Both the position numbers and the translations under genes were made by a program. The notes beneath the pieces were generated by a model. That model saw only the letters and a program-made list of their open reading frames with translations. It ran no database searches and was not told the origin of the DNA. Of a DNA stretch of 64,000 nucleotides, positions 17,251-26,044 are shown in pieces. The stretch lies in NCBI GenBank assembly GCA_040902895.1, contig JBBDWL010000081.1:56339-120338 (forward strand). Direction: 5' to 3'. Origin of the DNA: JALYRV01 sp040902895. GTDB taxonomy: Bacteria; Acidobacteriota; Vicinamibacteria; Vicinamibacterales; SCN-69-37. Numbering within the stretch: the stretch's first letter is position 1; every line of letters begins with the position of its first letter.

Positions 17251-20200
17251 TCAGCGACCGAGCTTGCTCCGGGCCTCCGCGATCCATCCGCGTTCCATAT
17301 CGCCGTCGCCCCAGAGTTCCAGGAACCGCGCGTACTGCTGGCGCGAGCGAGCAGTATCCCCGCGCCGCTCGTAGATCCCCGCGAGCAGGAAAAAGCTGCG
17401 AGCCCACGCTTCGGCCGCGTAGGCGCGCTCGTGGCCGGCCTGGATCCGCTCGAGTAATGACGCCGCCTCGTCCTCGCGGCCCGCGCTGATATTCGCCAGC
17501 GCCGCGGCAAGCCAGAGATCGCCGTGAGTGGAAGGCGGGCCGATCATCGGTCCGTGAACGGGCAACATGTTCTGAGCTTTGGTCAGTTCCGCCACAGCGG
17601 TGCTGCGGCCGTTCTGCATCAAGGCAATTTCTCCGCGTGCCCAGTGGACCCGCCGCATCTCGCGATCGCTTGGAAGGATCTTCGCCCGGGATTCGAGCAG
17701 CGCAACCGTCTTCGCGGCATCTGCCCTGCGGCCCAATGCTGCTTGCGCGACCGCGAGGAGTTGCAGCGTCTCGAACTCAGGACCGCGGTTGCGCGCGTCG
17801 ACCAGCGCCAGCTCCGCCTTCGCCTGTGCGCGCTCGGGCTGTCCCAGCCTCAGGAGCGTCATGGCCTGCCGGTTTCGCGCGACCGCGCGCTGCAAGGGCG
17901 GAAGGCCCGCAACTCGAGCGGAACGCTCCCAGAGGTCCAACGCCGTCTGACCGCGCCCGCGGGCCGCGGCCATGTGTCCAGCCCCGTTGAGACTCAGGAA
18001 CCGTTCCATCGGGCTCGGCGAGCGGGCCATCGCCTCCTGCACCGCCTCGGCTTCCGCCCACCGTTCCTGCAGAATGGCGACGGCGCGTCTGCCCATCCGC
18101 ACACCGAAGTCGAATGGATCGAGCGCCTCCGATTTCTCGAACGCGGATCTCGCCTCGTCGAGGCGCCCGCCGGCGATCAGGACACCGCCGAGCATGCGCA
18201 AACCGTTCGGGTCGTCGGGTCGCCCCCGCACGAAATCGTCCGCCAGTTCCCGAGCGCGGCGAACGTTTCCCGAAGCGACCAGTATCTCCGCGAAGTTTTC
18301 GTATGCCGTCGCATTCGACGTGCCTCGCCTCAGGAGCTCTTCGTACTGTTCAAGGGCCTCGGGAAATCGCTCCAGAAACAGCAAGACCAGACCAAGGTTG
18401 TGGCGCGAGGCCTGGTGCTCGGGATGCAGGGCCAGGCCCTGCTCATACGCGGCGATGCTCTGCCTTTGCGTCTCCGGGCGCAGGCTGTAGTAGAAGCCCT
18501 CGATGTAAAACCGCTCGCGTGTGGTGAGCCGGTCCGTCAGATCCAGCGCGCGCCTGGCATACGTGTCCCGCTTGTCGTAAAGCCCGAGATTATGGTTCAC
18601 GACCGCGAGTTTGGCGTACGCCATTGCGAAGTCCGGATCGACGTCGATCGCTTTCTCGAGGAGGGGCGCGGCCTGCGCCGAGAGGCCCCGCTCGTGGAAG
18701 TTCAGGCCTTCCGCGTAGTATCGGTACGCGTCGATGGAGGAGGTCGTGATCGCGGTGAGCCCGCGATCGAGTCCCTGCTCTTCTGAGCGCTCTCCGGGGC
18801 GCTGCAGCAACGACCCCGGACTTCCGGCAGCGAGGACCGCCATGCTGGATTTGAACCGCCGCGTGAGCTCGTCGACAAGCGCAAACAAACCCGCCTCGCC
18901 AGGACCCTCGACGCGTTCGGCGGTCACAATGCGTCCCGTCCGCGCGTCCTGCAGGCGCGCGCTGATGCGGATCGTTCCGCCGGCTCTGATGTAGCTGCCC
19001 ACGAGCACGTTGTCCACGCCGGCCCGGTCCGTGATCTCGCGCACGACGTCGGCCGAAATGACGCGATCGTCGGTCCGCCTGATCTCCTGGAGAATCTGTA
19101 CGAGGCGATCCGTGCCGAGCACCTCGAAGTCTGCCGACTGCGACAGATCGGTCACCATCATGTCGGTGAGCCCCGTGCGCATCCAGTCGAGTGAGGCGTC
19201 TCCGGTGTTGTTCTCGAAATAGAGCACGGCCACGGCCGGCTTGCCGGTGGATTTCGAGGGAGAGACGTCCGAAGATCTTCCCGGCCACCACCACAGCAGG
19301 CCTGCCGCGATGGCGGCACACACGAGAACCGTTCCACTGAGGGCCCTGTGACGAATCCAGCGATCCGCCAATGGCACCGCGTGCTCACCGAACGGCGGCG
19401 TCACGGCCGCCGATGTCGGCGCTGACTCGAGTCGCCGCCGCGCCGCGCGCAAATCGACGATCAGATCCTTCATGCCTTGATACCGATCGTCGGCATCCTT
19501 GGCTGTGCACTTGCTGATGATTCGCTGCAGGTCGGCGTTCGCCTCAGCCGGGGTTTCAGCCGTCGCCGGGAGCGGCGGCACCGGCTGCGTGAGGATGGCC
19601 TGCATCGTGTCGAGGCTCGATCGCCCCTGAAACGCGGGGCGTCCCGTGAGCATTTCGTACAGCGTCACGCCGAGCGCGAAGATGTCGCTGCGATGGTCGA
19701 CGCGCCCGCCGCGCGCCTGTTCAGGCGACATGTAGGCGGCGGTGCCGAGGACGAGCCCTGCGCGCGTCTGGGGATCGTGCGCGGTAACCGTCGCCGCCTC
19801 CGCGCTCACCGGCTCGACGAGCTTCGCCAGTCCGAAGTCAATGATCTTCGCATGCCCATCGTCGGTCACCATGATGTTGGCCGGCTTCAGGTCGCGATGG
19901 ATGATGCCTTTGTCGTGCGCGCGGGCGAGACCTTCGGCGATCTCCGCGGCCAGCGTGAGCGCGCGCGTCTGGATCAGCGGCCCGCGGCTGAGCGCGTCGC
20001 TCAGCTTCTCGCCCCGAATCAGCTCCATGGCAATGAAGGTGACACCCTCAGCTTCGCCGGCGTCGTGAATCACCGCGACGTGTGGATGCTCGAGGGCAGA
20101 CGCGGCGCGGGCCTCGTGTATCAGCCGAGCGCGCCGTTCCTGATCGCCGACAAGGTCGTCGGGCAGGACCTTGAGCGCGACCTCGCGGCCGAGATTCACA

Positions 20201-20283
20201 TCGACGGCGCGATAGACGACGCCCATGCCTCCGCGGCTGATCTCGTCGATGATTTCGTAGTGGGACAGTCTTCTGCCAATCAT
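17251..20283 (-). CDS. Receptor Ser/Thr protein kinase with TolB-like domain and TPRs
   Basis: 1010 residues. PknB-type kinase at 8-280: GGMGVVYRAVD (P-loop), VALKVL (Lys), IIHRDLKPANIMV (catalytic loop), DFGLAKL, and YMSPEQARG. A single TM around 315-335 (GTVLVCAAIAAGLLWWW). Then a TolB/FlgO-like alpha-beta domain (KPAVAVLYFENNTGDASLDWMRTGLTDMMV, GVDNVLVGSYIRAGGTIRISARLQDARTG). From about 510 there are tetratricopeptide repeats to the end (AYAKLAVVNHNLGLYDK, ASRHNLGLVLLFLERFPEALEQYEELL). A standard Acidobacteriota-type receptor kinase with all catalytic motifs present. Its promoter is divergent from the M20 peptidase. Ligand and targets are unknown. Confidence 0.95.
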   Translation of the reverse strand: MIGRRLSHYEIIDEISRGGMGVVYRAVDVNLGREVALKVLPDDLVGDQERRARLIHEARAASALEHPHVAVIHDAGEAEGVTFIAMELIRGEKLSDALSRGPLIQTRALTLAAEIAEGLARAHDKGIIHRDLKPANIMVTDDGHAKIIDFGLAKLVEPVSAEAATVTAHDPQTRAGLVLGTAAYMSPEQARGGRVDHRSDIFALGVTLYEMLTGRPAFQGRSSLDTMQAILTQPVPPLPATAETPAEANADLQRIISKCTAKDADDRYQGMKDLIVDLRAARRRLESAPTSAAVTPPFGEHAVPLADRWIRHRALSGTVLVCAAIAAGLLWWWPGRSSDVSPSKSTGKPAVAVLYFENNTGDASLDWMRTGLTDMMVTDLSQSADFEVLGTDRLVQILQEIRRTDDRVISADVVREITDRAGVDNVLVGSYIRAGGTIRISARLQDARTGRIVTAERVEGPGEAGLFALVDELTRRFKSSMAVLAAGSPGSLLQRPGERSEEQGLDRGLTAITTSSIDAYRYYAEGLNFHERGLSAQAAPLLEKAIDVDPDFAMAYAKLAVVNHNLGLYDKRDTYARRALDLTDRLTTRERFYIEGFYYSLRPETQRQSIAAYEQGLALHPEHQASRHNLGLVLLFLERFPEALEQYEELLRRGTSNATAYENFAEILVASGNVRRARELADDFVRGRPDDPNGLRMLGGVLIAGGRLDEARSAFEKSEALDPFDFGVRMGRRAVAILQERWAEAEAVQEAMARSPSPMERFLSLNGAGHMAAARGRGQTALDLWERSARVAGLPPLQRAVARNRQAMTLLRLGQPERAQAKAELALVDARNRGPEFETLQLLAVAQAALGRRADAAKTVALLESRAKILPSDREMRRVHWARGEIALMQNGRSTAVAELTKAQNMLPVHGPMIGPPSTHGDLWLAAALANISAGREDEAASLLERIQAGHERAYAAEAWARSFFLLAGIYERRGDTARSRQQYARFLELWGDGDMERGWIAEARSKLGR

Positions 20284-20311
20284 GGGCGCAACGGCGGCAT
20301 GATAGCGGAAC

Positions 20312-20317
20312 TACAAT
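20312..20317 (+). promoter_or_regulatory. -10 element (TACAAT), leaderless start
   Basis: TACAAT is 6 nt upstream of the GTG at 20324, so transcription would begin at or next to the start codon. No ribosome site is possible. Confidence 0.5.
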
Positions 20318-20323
20318 CCTCCC

Positions 20324-21451
20324 GTGCTCCTCGACCTCCTGCGCGATCTCGTCGCCATCGACTCCGTCAATCCGGGCCTTGTACCTGGCGCCCGTGGCGA
20401 GGCCGACATTGCGGCGCATTGCGCCGCGTGGCTGCGCCGCGAAGGCTTCGATGTCGAGGTGCAGGAGGCCGCTCCCGGGCGTCCGAACGTGATTGGCGTG
20501 CTCGAGGGCGCGACGCCCGGCCGCTCGCTCATGTTCTGCGGACACATCGACACGGTCGGCGTCGACGGCATGGCCGCGCCGTTTACGCCCGACGTCCGCA
20601 ACGGCCGCTTGTACGGCCGCGGCTCGCAGGATATGAAGGGCGGCGTGGCGGCGATGATGGACGCGGCGCGGCGCGCGAAGGAGCAGTGGACGTCAGGCCG
20701 GCTGATCGTTGCGTGCGTCTGCGACGAGGAATTCGAGAGCATCGGCGCCCAGGCGCTCGTCAAGTCATGGACGGCCGATGCGGCCGTCGTCACCGAGCCG
20801 ACCGATCTTTCGGTCGCCATCACGCACAAAGGATTCGCGTGGATCCAGATCGACACGCGCGGCCGCGCGGCGCACGGCAGCCGTCCTGCCGAAGGGCGCG
20901 ACGCGATCCTCAGGATGGGCCGCGTGCTCGCCAGGCTCGAGCGCCTCGGCGTGGATCTCTCGCGCCGCGACGCCGATCCGCTCACCGGACCGCCGTCGCT
21001 GCACGCGTCGATCATCGAAGGCGGCCGCGAGTGGAGCAGTTATCCGGATGCCTGCCAGCTGAAAGTCGAGCGGCGCACCGTGGCCGGCGAAACCGACGCG
21101 CAGGTGATGGCCGAGATCGAGGCGATCCTGTCGGACCTCGAGGCGGCGGATTCGGAGTTCGAGGCTGCCGCCGAGCTCGTCGCCAGCCGCGCGCCCTATG
21201 CGCTCGATGCCGGCCACGAGCTTCCGGTGAGCCTCGCATCGCTCGCGCGCGCTCGCGGCGCCGCCGGCGACATCGCAGGCATGAGCTTCTGGACCGATGC
21301 CGCGATTCTGGGCGAAGCGGGCATCCCGAGCGTGCTGTTCGGCCCCGGCGGCGCCGGACTACACAGCGCAGAGGAGTACGTAACGCTGTCCGATGTTGAG
21401 GATTGTGCGACGGTGCTGAGGGATCTGGCAGAAAAATGGGGACGGGTCTGA
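20324..21451 (+). CDS. M20-family metallopeptidase (ArgE/DapE-like)
   Basis: 375 residues, GTG start. Di-zinc motifs: FCGHIDTVG (His, Asp), GRGSQDMKGG (bridging Asp), VCDEEFES (Glu-Glu), AVVTEPTD, and a C-terminal LHSAEEYV with the last His ligand. The dimerisation domain lies at about 165-280. Likely an amidohydrolase for an N-acyl amino acid (acetylornithine or succinyl-diaminopimelate type); the exact substrate is unknown. The last residues EKWGRV and the TGA stop are encoded by a long hairpin element (21428-21505), so the native C-terminus may have been replaced. Confidence 0.9.
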   Translation: MLLDLLRDLVAIDSVNPGLVPGARGEADIAAHCAAWLRREGFDVEVQEAAPGRPNVIGVLEGATPGRSLMFCGHIDTVGVDGMAAPFTPDVRNGRLYGRGSQDMKGGVAAMMDAARRAKEQWTSGRLIVACVCDEEFESIGAQALVKSWTADAAVVTEPTDLSVAITHKGFAWIQIDTRGRAAHGSRPAEGRDAILRMGRVLARLERLGVDLSRRDADPLTGPPSLHASIIEGGREWSSYPDACQLKVERRTVAGETDAQVMAEIEAILSDLEAADSEFEAAAELVASRAPYALDAGHELPVSLASLARARGAAGDIAGMSFWTDAAILGEAGIPSVLFGPGGAGLHSAEEYVTLSDVEDCATVLRDLAEKWGRV

Positions 21452-21505
21452 ATTATTCGCCAGTCGTGGCCGACGAATAATTCAGACCCGTCCCCATTTT
21501 TCTGC
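21428..21505. repeat. Long perfect hairpin element (copy 1)
   Basis: Perfect 32-bp arms at 21428-21459 and 21474-21505 with a 14-nt loop. The arm core is ATGGGGACGGGTCTGA. The stop codon of the M20 peptidase is inside the left arm. A second copy with the same core (24-bp arms) lies at 48016-48074. Such ATGGGGAC..TCTGA hairpins resemble ends of IS200/IS605-like REP elements (recollection, not verified); no transposase gene is nearby. As RNA it would also form a strong terminator-like hairpin. Confidence 0.85.
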
Positions 21506-21553
21506 GCGCGCGGCGGGCCGGAACCGCTGGGAACGCTCAAGCCCGCCGGCGTG

Positions 21554-21853
21554 TTACGAAGCCTTGCGGATCGGATTGATGGCCGGCTGCGTGCCGAGAG
21601 AGTGGCGGCGCGGATCGCCCGCAAGCGTCACCCGCGGGCGCTCGCCCTCGATTTTCCAGCCCGGTGAGTCATGACCGCACGACGTGCAGCGCAGCAGCAT
21701 GCGGTCGCCCTCGAAGTGCAGCACCGAGTGATGACCGTGAAACAGGCCGCAGAAAAACTGGCCCAGCCAAGCCACGAACCGCGCGAGCAGACTTTCCTGC
21801 GCGCTGTTGTGCACGTTACCCATGGGGAGCCGCTGGGTGTCGTTGATGACCAT
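21554..21853 (-). CDS. Small protein with C-terminal CxxC zinc-ribbon-like motif
   Basis: 99 residues from ATG 21853 (MVINDTQRLPMGNVHNSAQ), with AAGGACGAG about 9 nt upstream; the longer frame starting 21955 lacks a ribosome site. It has a hydrophobic segment (SLLARFVAWLGQFFCGLFHGHHSVLHF) that could be a short amphipathic helix or TM, then LRCTSCGHDSPGWKIE, a two-cysteine knuckle (C-x-x-C). The C-terminal tail is polar (RHSLGTQPAINPIRKAS). I do not recognise the family; a role in metal binding is only suggested by the cysteines and the GHH cluster. Confidence 0.55.
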   Translation of the reverse strand: MVINDTQRLPMGNVHNSAQESLLARFVAWLGQFFCGLFHGHHSVLHFEGDRMLLRCTSCGHDSPGWKIEGERPRVTLAGDPRRHSLGTQPAINPIRKAS

Positions 21854-22068
21854 GACCGTTCTCGTCCTTTCCCTTCTCTCTACAGTTGTATCTATGCCGT
21901 TGTTACGCCAGTTCGGGCGCTCGGGTTCGACGCCCTCTGTAAATACAAACGACATGCCAGACCGGGCAGTTTGAGTTAGCTAGAGGATTGAAGGACTTAC
22001 GGATGAACTTACGAATCCGTACTGAACGGTTCAGGTGTAACCGGCTACACATTGTCATGCGCCGGGTA

Positions 22069-22983
22069 CTAACGCATGAGGCTCTTCAGTACGAACAGGA
22101 CATTTGCCGGACGCTCGCCCAGCCGGCGCATGAAATACGGAAACCATTCCTTTCCGAACGGCACGTACACGCGAAAGGGATACTCGGCCGCAGTAAGCTG
22201 CGCCTGCAGATCGCGGCGAATGCCGTAGAGCATTTGAAACTCGAAGCGGCTGGTCGCATGGCCCCGCGACGCCGCATGCGCGCGCGTGGCCTCGATCATC
22301 GCGGGATCGTGTGTGGCGATCGCGGGATAGGCGCCCTCGTCGAGCAGCAGCCGCATCAGCTCCACGAACTTCGCATCGACATCGGCCTTCGACGGATACG
22401 CCACGTCGCGAGGCTCCTTGTACGCGCCTTTCACCAGGCGCACGCGCGCGCCGAGCGCGTTCATGCGGCGCACGTCATCTTCGCTGCGCCGCAGATACGA
22501 CTGAATCACCACACCCGCATTGCGATAGCCCTGCTGCCAGAGCGTTTCGAAGATCTCCAGCGTCTGCGCCGTATAGGCGGAGCTCTCCATGTCGATGCGC
22601 ACGAAAAACTCCTGCGCGGCGGCGCGGTCGAGGATGCGACGCAGGTTGTCGACCGTGGTCGCCCGGTCGACATCGAGACCGAGCTGCGTGAGCTTCAATG
22701 AGATGTTGCGGCCGATGCCCGCCGCGGTGATGGCGTCGACGACCGCGAGATACTCCCGTGTGGCGGCGGCGGCCGCCGCGATGCTGGCGACGCTCTCGCC
22801 CAGATAGTCGAGCGTCACGTGCATGCCGTCGCGCTCGATCGCGCGCGCGGCCTCGATCGCCTCCTCGACGCGTTCACCCGCGATGAACCGGCGCGCGAAG
22901 CTCGACCGACGTCGCATCCCATAGCGCGACGCCGCGCGCTTGATTGCCTCGCTGCCGGCGAGGGCGTGAAACAGCGCTTTCAT
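22069..22983 (-). CDS. Proline dehydrogenase (monofunctional)
   Basis: 304 residues, full length for the stand-alone family. TIM-barrel flavoenzyme: VTLDYLGESV, ISLKLTQLGLDVD, FVRIDMESSAYTAQTLEIFETLW, GVVIQSYLRRSEDD, VRLVKGAYKEP (the active-site Lys/Tyr strand), AIATHDPAMIE, FEFQMLYGIR, and YRVYVPFGKEW-like YPFRVYVPFGKEWFPYFMRRLGERP at the proline-binding end. It oxidises proline to pyrroline-5-carboxylate with FAD. It starts in the stop codon of the acyltransferase gene (4-nt overlap), the last gene of a four-gene operon. Confidence 0.94.
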   Translation of the reverse strand: MKALFHALAGSEAIKRAASRYGMRRRSSFARRFIAGERVEEAIEAARAIERDGMHVTLDYLGESVASIAAAAAATREYLAVVDAITAAGIGRNISLKLTQLGLDVDRATTVDNLRRILDRAAAQEFFVRIDMESSAYTAQTLEIFETLWQQGYRNAGVVIQSYLRRSEDDVRRMNALGARVRLVKGAYKEPRDVAYPSKADVDAKFVELMRLLLDEGAYPAIATHDPAMIEATRAHAASRGHATSRFEFQMLYGIRRDLQAQLTAAEYPFRVYVPFGKEWFPYFMRRLGERPANVLFVLKSLMR

Positions 22984-24137
22984 TTCGATGGTTTCTTGTC
23001 GGCGCGCAGGTGCTGGATGGTGCGCGCGTAGTAGCGCAGCACGTGGCGGTTGCGCACGCGGATGCGTCCGCGCGCGTCGATGGCCAGGATGCCGCGCTCG
23101 ATCATAGGCTCGAGCCCCTCTTCGAGCGCGCGCGGGCCGGTCATCACCGCCAGGTTGGCCCCCTTTGATTCGAGGACGCGGATGAGCGCGTCGGCGTTCG
23201 CGGCCAGCACCGGCCGTTCGATGTCGGGCCGCATCACGCTCGCAATGATCGCCGTCGGCAGCACCTTGTAGAGCAGGCCGATCGCCGCCTGAATGCGGTG
23301 CGCGAGCCGCACGAGATCGCGCTTGTTCTCGGGGTCGTATTCCGTGAGCGCAATCGCCTCGCCGAACGTGACGAACGCGCGGCTCTGATATCCGACCGCG
23401 AGCCCCACCATCTCCGCCAGCTCGTGCCGGAACGGCCGCTGCCGCCGCTTGTGCGTTTGGGTCGACAGCATGCGATCCTCGAGCACGAGATCGTACGCCA
23501 CCGCCATCGGCATCACGAGCAGCTTCGACCGATCCGCCTGCAGCGCGGCATGCAGCAGGCCCATCTTCGAGGGCTTCAGCTCGCCGCTGTAGCTGCGCCC
23601 GCCTTCCGGATAAAAGAGCAGGTCGCGGCGCTGCAGCAGCTCGGCGACGTACGCCTTGAGCGTCACGAGATACGCCGGATCCTTGCTGTTGCGGCGGATG
23701 GGAATCGCGCCCGTCACATGCCGGTTGATGATGCCGAGCGCTCCGCCGAACAGGTTGATGCCGGCCGCGATCACCGGCGGGCGGATGCCGTTATCGAGCA
23801 GGGCGAGCGGCTCCACCAGATAGTCGAGATGGCTCTTGTGGTTCGAGACATAGACCACGTGCCCGCGCGCGATGGCGTCGACGACGCGATCGAGATGCTC
23901 GTCGATGCGGTCGATCTTCCTGAAGATCGGATAGAGCGGATGCTTCAGCGCCTTGTAGAACGGATAGCGCTGCGTCGTGCGCAGCTCGTCGAGATAGCCG
24001 AGCACGCGCGCGTGCACGTCGGCGTCGGCCTCGGCATCCGCGCTGTGCAGATAGCGGGCGAGCTCGTCGCGCGCGAGGACGGCCGCGGTGATGTCGTCTG
24101 TCACAGGGCGCAACTCTATCAGGCGCCTTGGCTCCAT
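22980..24137 (-). CDS. Glycerol-3-phosphate O-acyltransferase-like (PlsB/PlsC superfamily)
   Basis: 385 residues. The acyltransferase block motifs are visible: VYVSNHKSHLDYLVEPLAL (H-x4-D), GAIPIRRNSKDPAYL, and LLFYPEGGRSYSGELKPSKMGLL (PEGGRS). A long N-terminal extension and C-terminal winged-helix-like region (GPRALEEGLEPMIERGILAIDARGRIRVRNRHVLRYYARTIQHL) fit PlsB-type enzymes better than PlsC. It probably acylates glycerol-3-phosphate in phospholipid synthesis. No TM span is evident, so peripheral membrane association is likely. Starts 8 nt after the isocitrate dehydrogenase stop and overlaps the proline dehydrogenase start by 4 nt. Confidence 0.9.
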   Translation of the reverse strand: MEPRRLIELRPVTDDITAAVLARDELARYLHSADAEADADVHARVLGYLDELRTTQRYPFYKALKHPLYPIFRKIDRIDEHLDRVVDAIARGHVVYVSNHKSHLDYLVEPLALLDNGIRPPVIAAGINLFGGALGIINRHVTGAIPIRRNSKDPAYLVTLKAYVAELLQRRDLLFYPEGGRSYSGELKPSKMGLLHAALQADRSKLLVMPMAVAYDLVLEDRMLSTQTHKRRQRPFRHELAEMVGLAVGYQSRAFVTFGEAIALTEYDPENKRDLVRLAHRIQAAIGLLYKVLPTAIIASVMRPDIERPVLAANADALIRVLESKGANLAVMTGPRALEEGLEPMIERGILAIDARGRIRVRNRHVLRYYARTIQHLRADKKPSK

Positions 24138-24144
24138 CTACAAT

Positions 24145-25145
<1,001 letters not shown>

Positions 25146-25149
<4 letters not shown>

Positions 25150-25592
25150 TTCGTCTCCGCCAGACGCGGCGCGAGCATGGCCGCCACGGCTTCCACGAGC
25201 TTGCGGTCTTCGTCGCCAAACGCCGCGGCCTTGTCGCTGTCGATGTCGATCTCGCCGAGCACGACGCCGTCGAGCATGATCGGCGCGACAATCTCGGACT
25301 TCGTGTCCACGCTGCACGCCAGATACCGCGGATCCGCATTCACATCGTCCACGATAATCGTCTGTTTCTCGGTGGCGGCGGCGCCGCAGATGCCGCGGCC
25401 GAGCGGAATGCGCGTGTGCGGCGACGGTTTGCCGAGATACGGACCGAGCACGAGCTCGTTGCCGTCGAGCAGATAGATGCCGACCCAGCTGTAGTCGGGC
25501 CGCTGCTTCAATGTCGCGACCGCCGCCTGCATGGCGTCATGTGCCGTCGCGGCCCGGTCAATCGCCTCTCGCGCCAAAGCTTCGGTTGCCAT
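25146..25592 (-). CDS. GAF-domain protein, free methionine-(R)-sulfoxide reductase-like
   Basis: 148 residues, one GAF domain. Segments YSWVGIYLLDGNELVLGPY, GRGICGAAATEKQTIIVDDVN, and YLACSVDTKSEIVAPIMLDGVVLGEIDIDSD match the fRMsr (MsrC) pattern, with two of the family cysteines visible (GICGA and YLACS). A reductase role for free methionine sulfoxide is likely; a third cysteine is not obvious. TATAAT lies 6 nt upstream of the ATG, so the message is probably leaderless. First gene of the minus-strand operon with isocitrate dehydrogenase, acyltransferase and proline dehydrogenase. Confidence 0.75.
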
Positions 25593-25598
25593 CAGAGG

Positions 25599-25604
25599 AT
25601 TATA
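25599..25604 (-). promoter_or_regulatory. -10 element (TATAAT) for the GAF operon
   Basis: TATAAT on the minus strand, 6 nt before the ATG at 25592. Perfect hexamer; implies a leaderless operon transcript. Confidence 0.6.
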
Positions 25605-25626
25605 GGAGGGCAGAGGGGTTGGGTCG

Positions 25627-25649
25627 TTTGACTATTAGTCAAATGACTA
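25627..25649. promoter_or_regulatory. PadR-type operator overlapping the padR promoter
   Basis: TTTGACTATTAGTCAAA (25627-25643) is a palindrome with 8-bp arms. The next bases extend it to a third half-site: TGACTA-TTAGTCA-AA-TGACTA, alternating orientation. It contains TTGACT (25628-25633), which with a 17-nt spacer leads to TAGTGT (25651-25656). The operator therefore overlaps the -35 and spacer, as expected for autorepression by the PadR gene just downstream. Confidence 0.6.
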
Positions 25650-25681
25650 GTAGTGTGAAGACTGCCGATCTGGAGGTGCGA

Positions 25682-26044
25682 GTGTCTGATCTGTCCGACC
25701 GCGTGGCCGCACTGTTGCCGCTCCCGCCGCGCGATTACCTGATTCTCTTCGCGCTTGTCGACGGAGGACGCCACGGGCACGGCATCCTCAAGGCGCTCGA
25801 AGCGCAGGCTGGCAGCGTCATGATCGATCCCGCCAATCTCTATCGCACACTGCGCAAGATGGACCGCGACGGCCTCATCGTCGAAGAGCTTCGCGGCTCG
25901 CGCCGCGCCGAGAGCCGCCGGCGTGTGTATTCGCTGACGCCACTCGGCCGCGCTGCACTGAAGGCGGAAGCGGCGCGTATGGCGCTGCTGACCGACAGTG
26001 CGCGCGGCCGCAAGCTCGTGCCCTCGTCATCGGGCATCAAATGA
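25682..26044 (+). CDS. PadR-family transcriptional regulator (ADOP partner)
   Basis: 120 residues from GTG 25682, which has a perfect GGAGGT 4 nt upstream (25672-25677); an ATG at 25643 lies inside the operator. Winged-helix: LPPRDYLILFALVDGGRHGHGILKALEAQAGSVMIDPANLYRTLRKMDRDGLIVEE, then YSLTPLGRAALKAEAARMALL. This is the short PadR type that, in Acidobacteriota, sits immediately before ADOP permeases. The stop overlaps the ATG of the permease (ATGA). Probable repressor of its own two-gene operon. Confidence 0.9.
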   Translation: MSDLSDRVAALLPLPPRDYLILFALVDGGRHGHGILKALEAQAGSVMIDPANLYRTLRKMDRDGLIVEELRGSRRAESRRRVYSLTPLGRAALKAEAARMALLTDSARGRKLVPSSSGIK

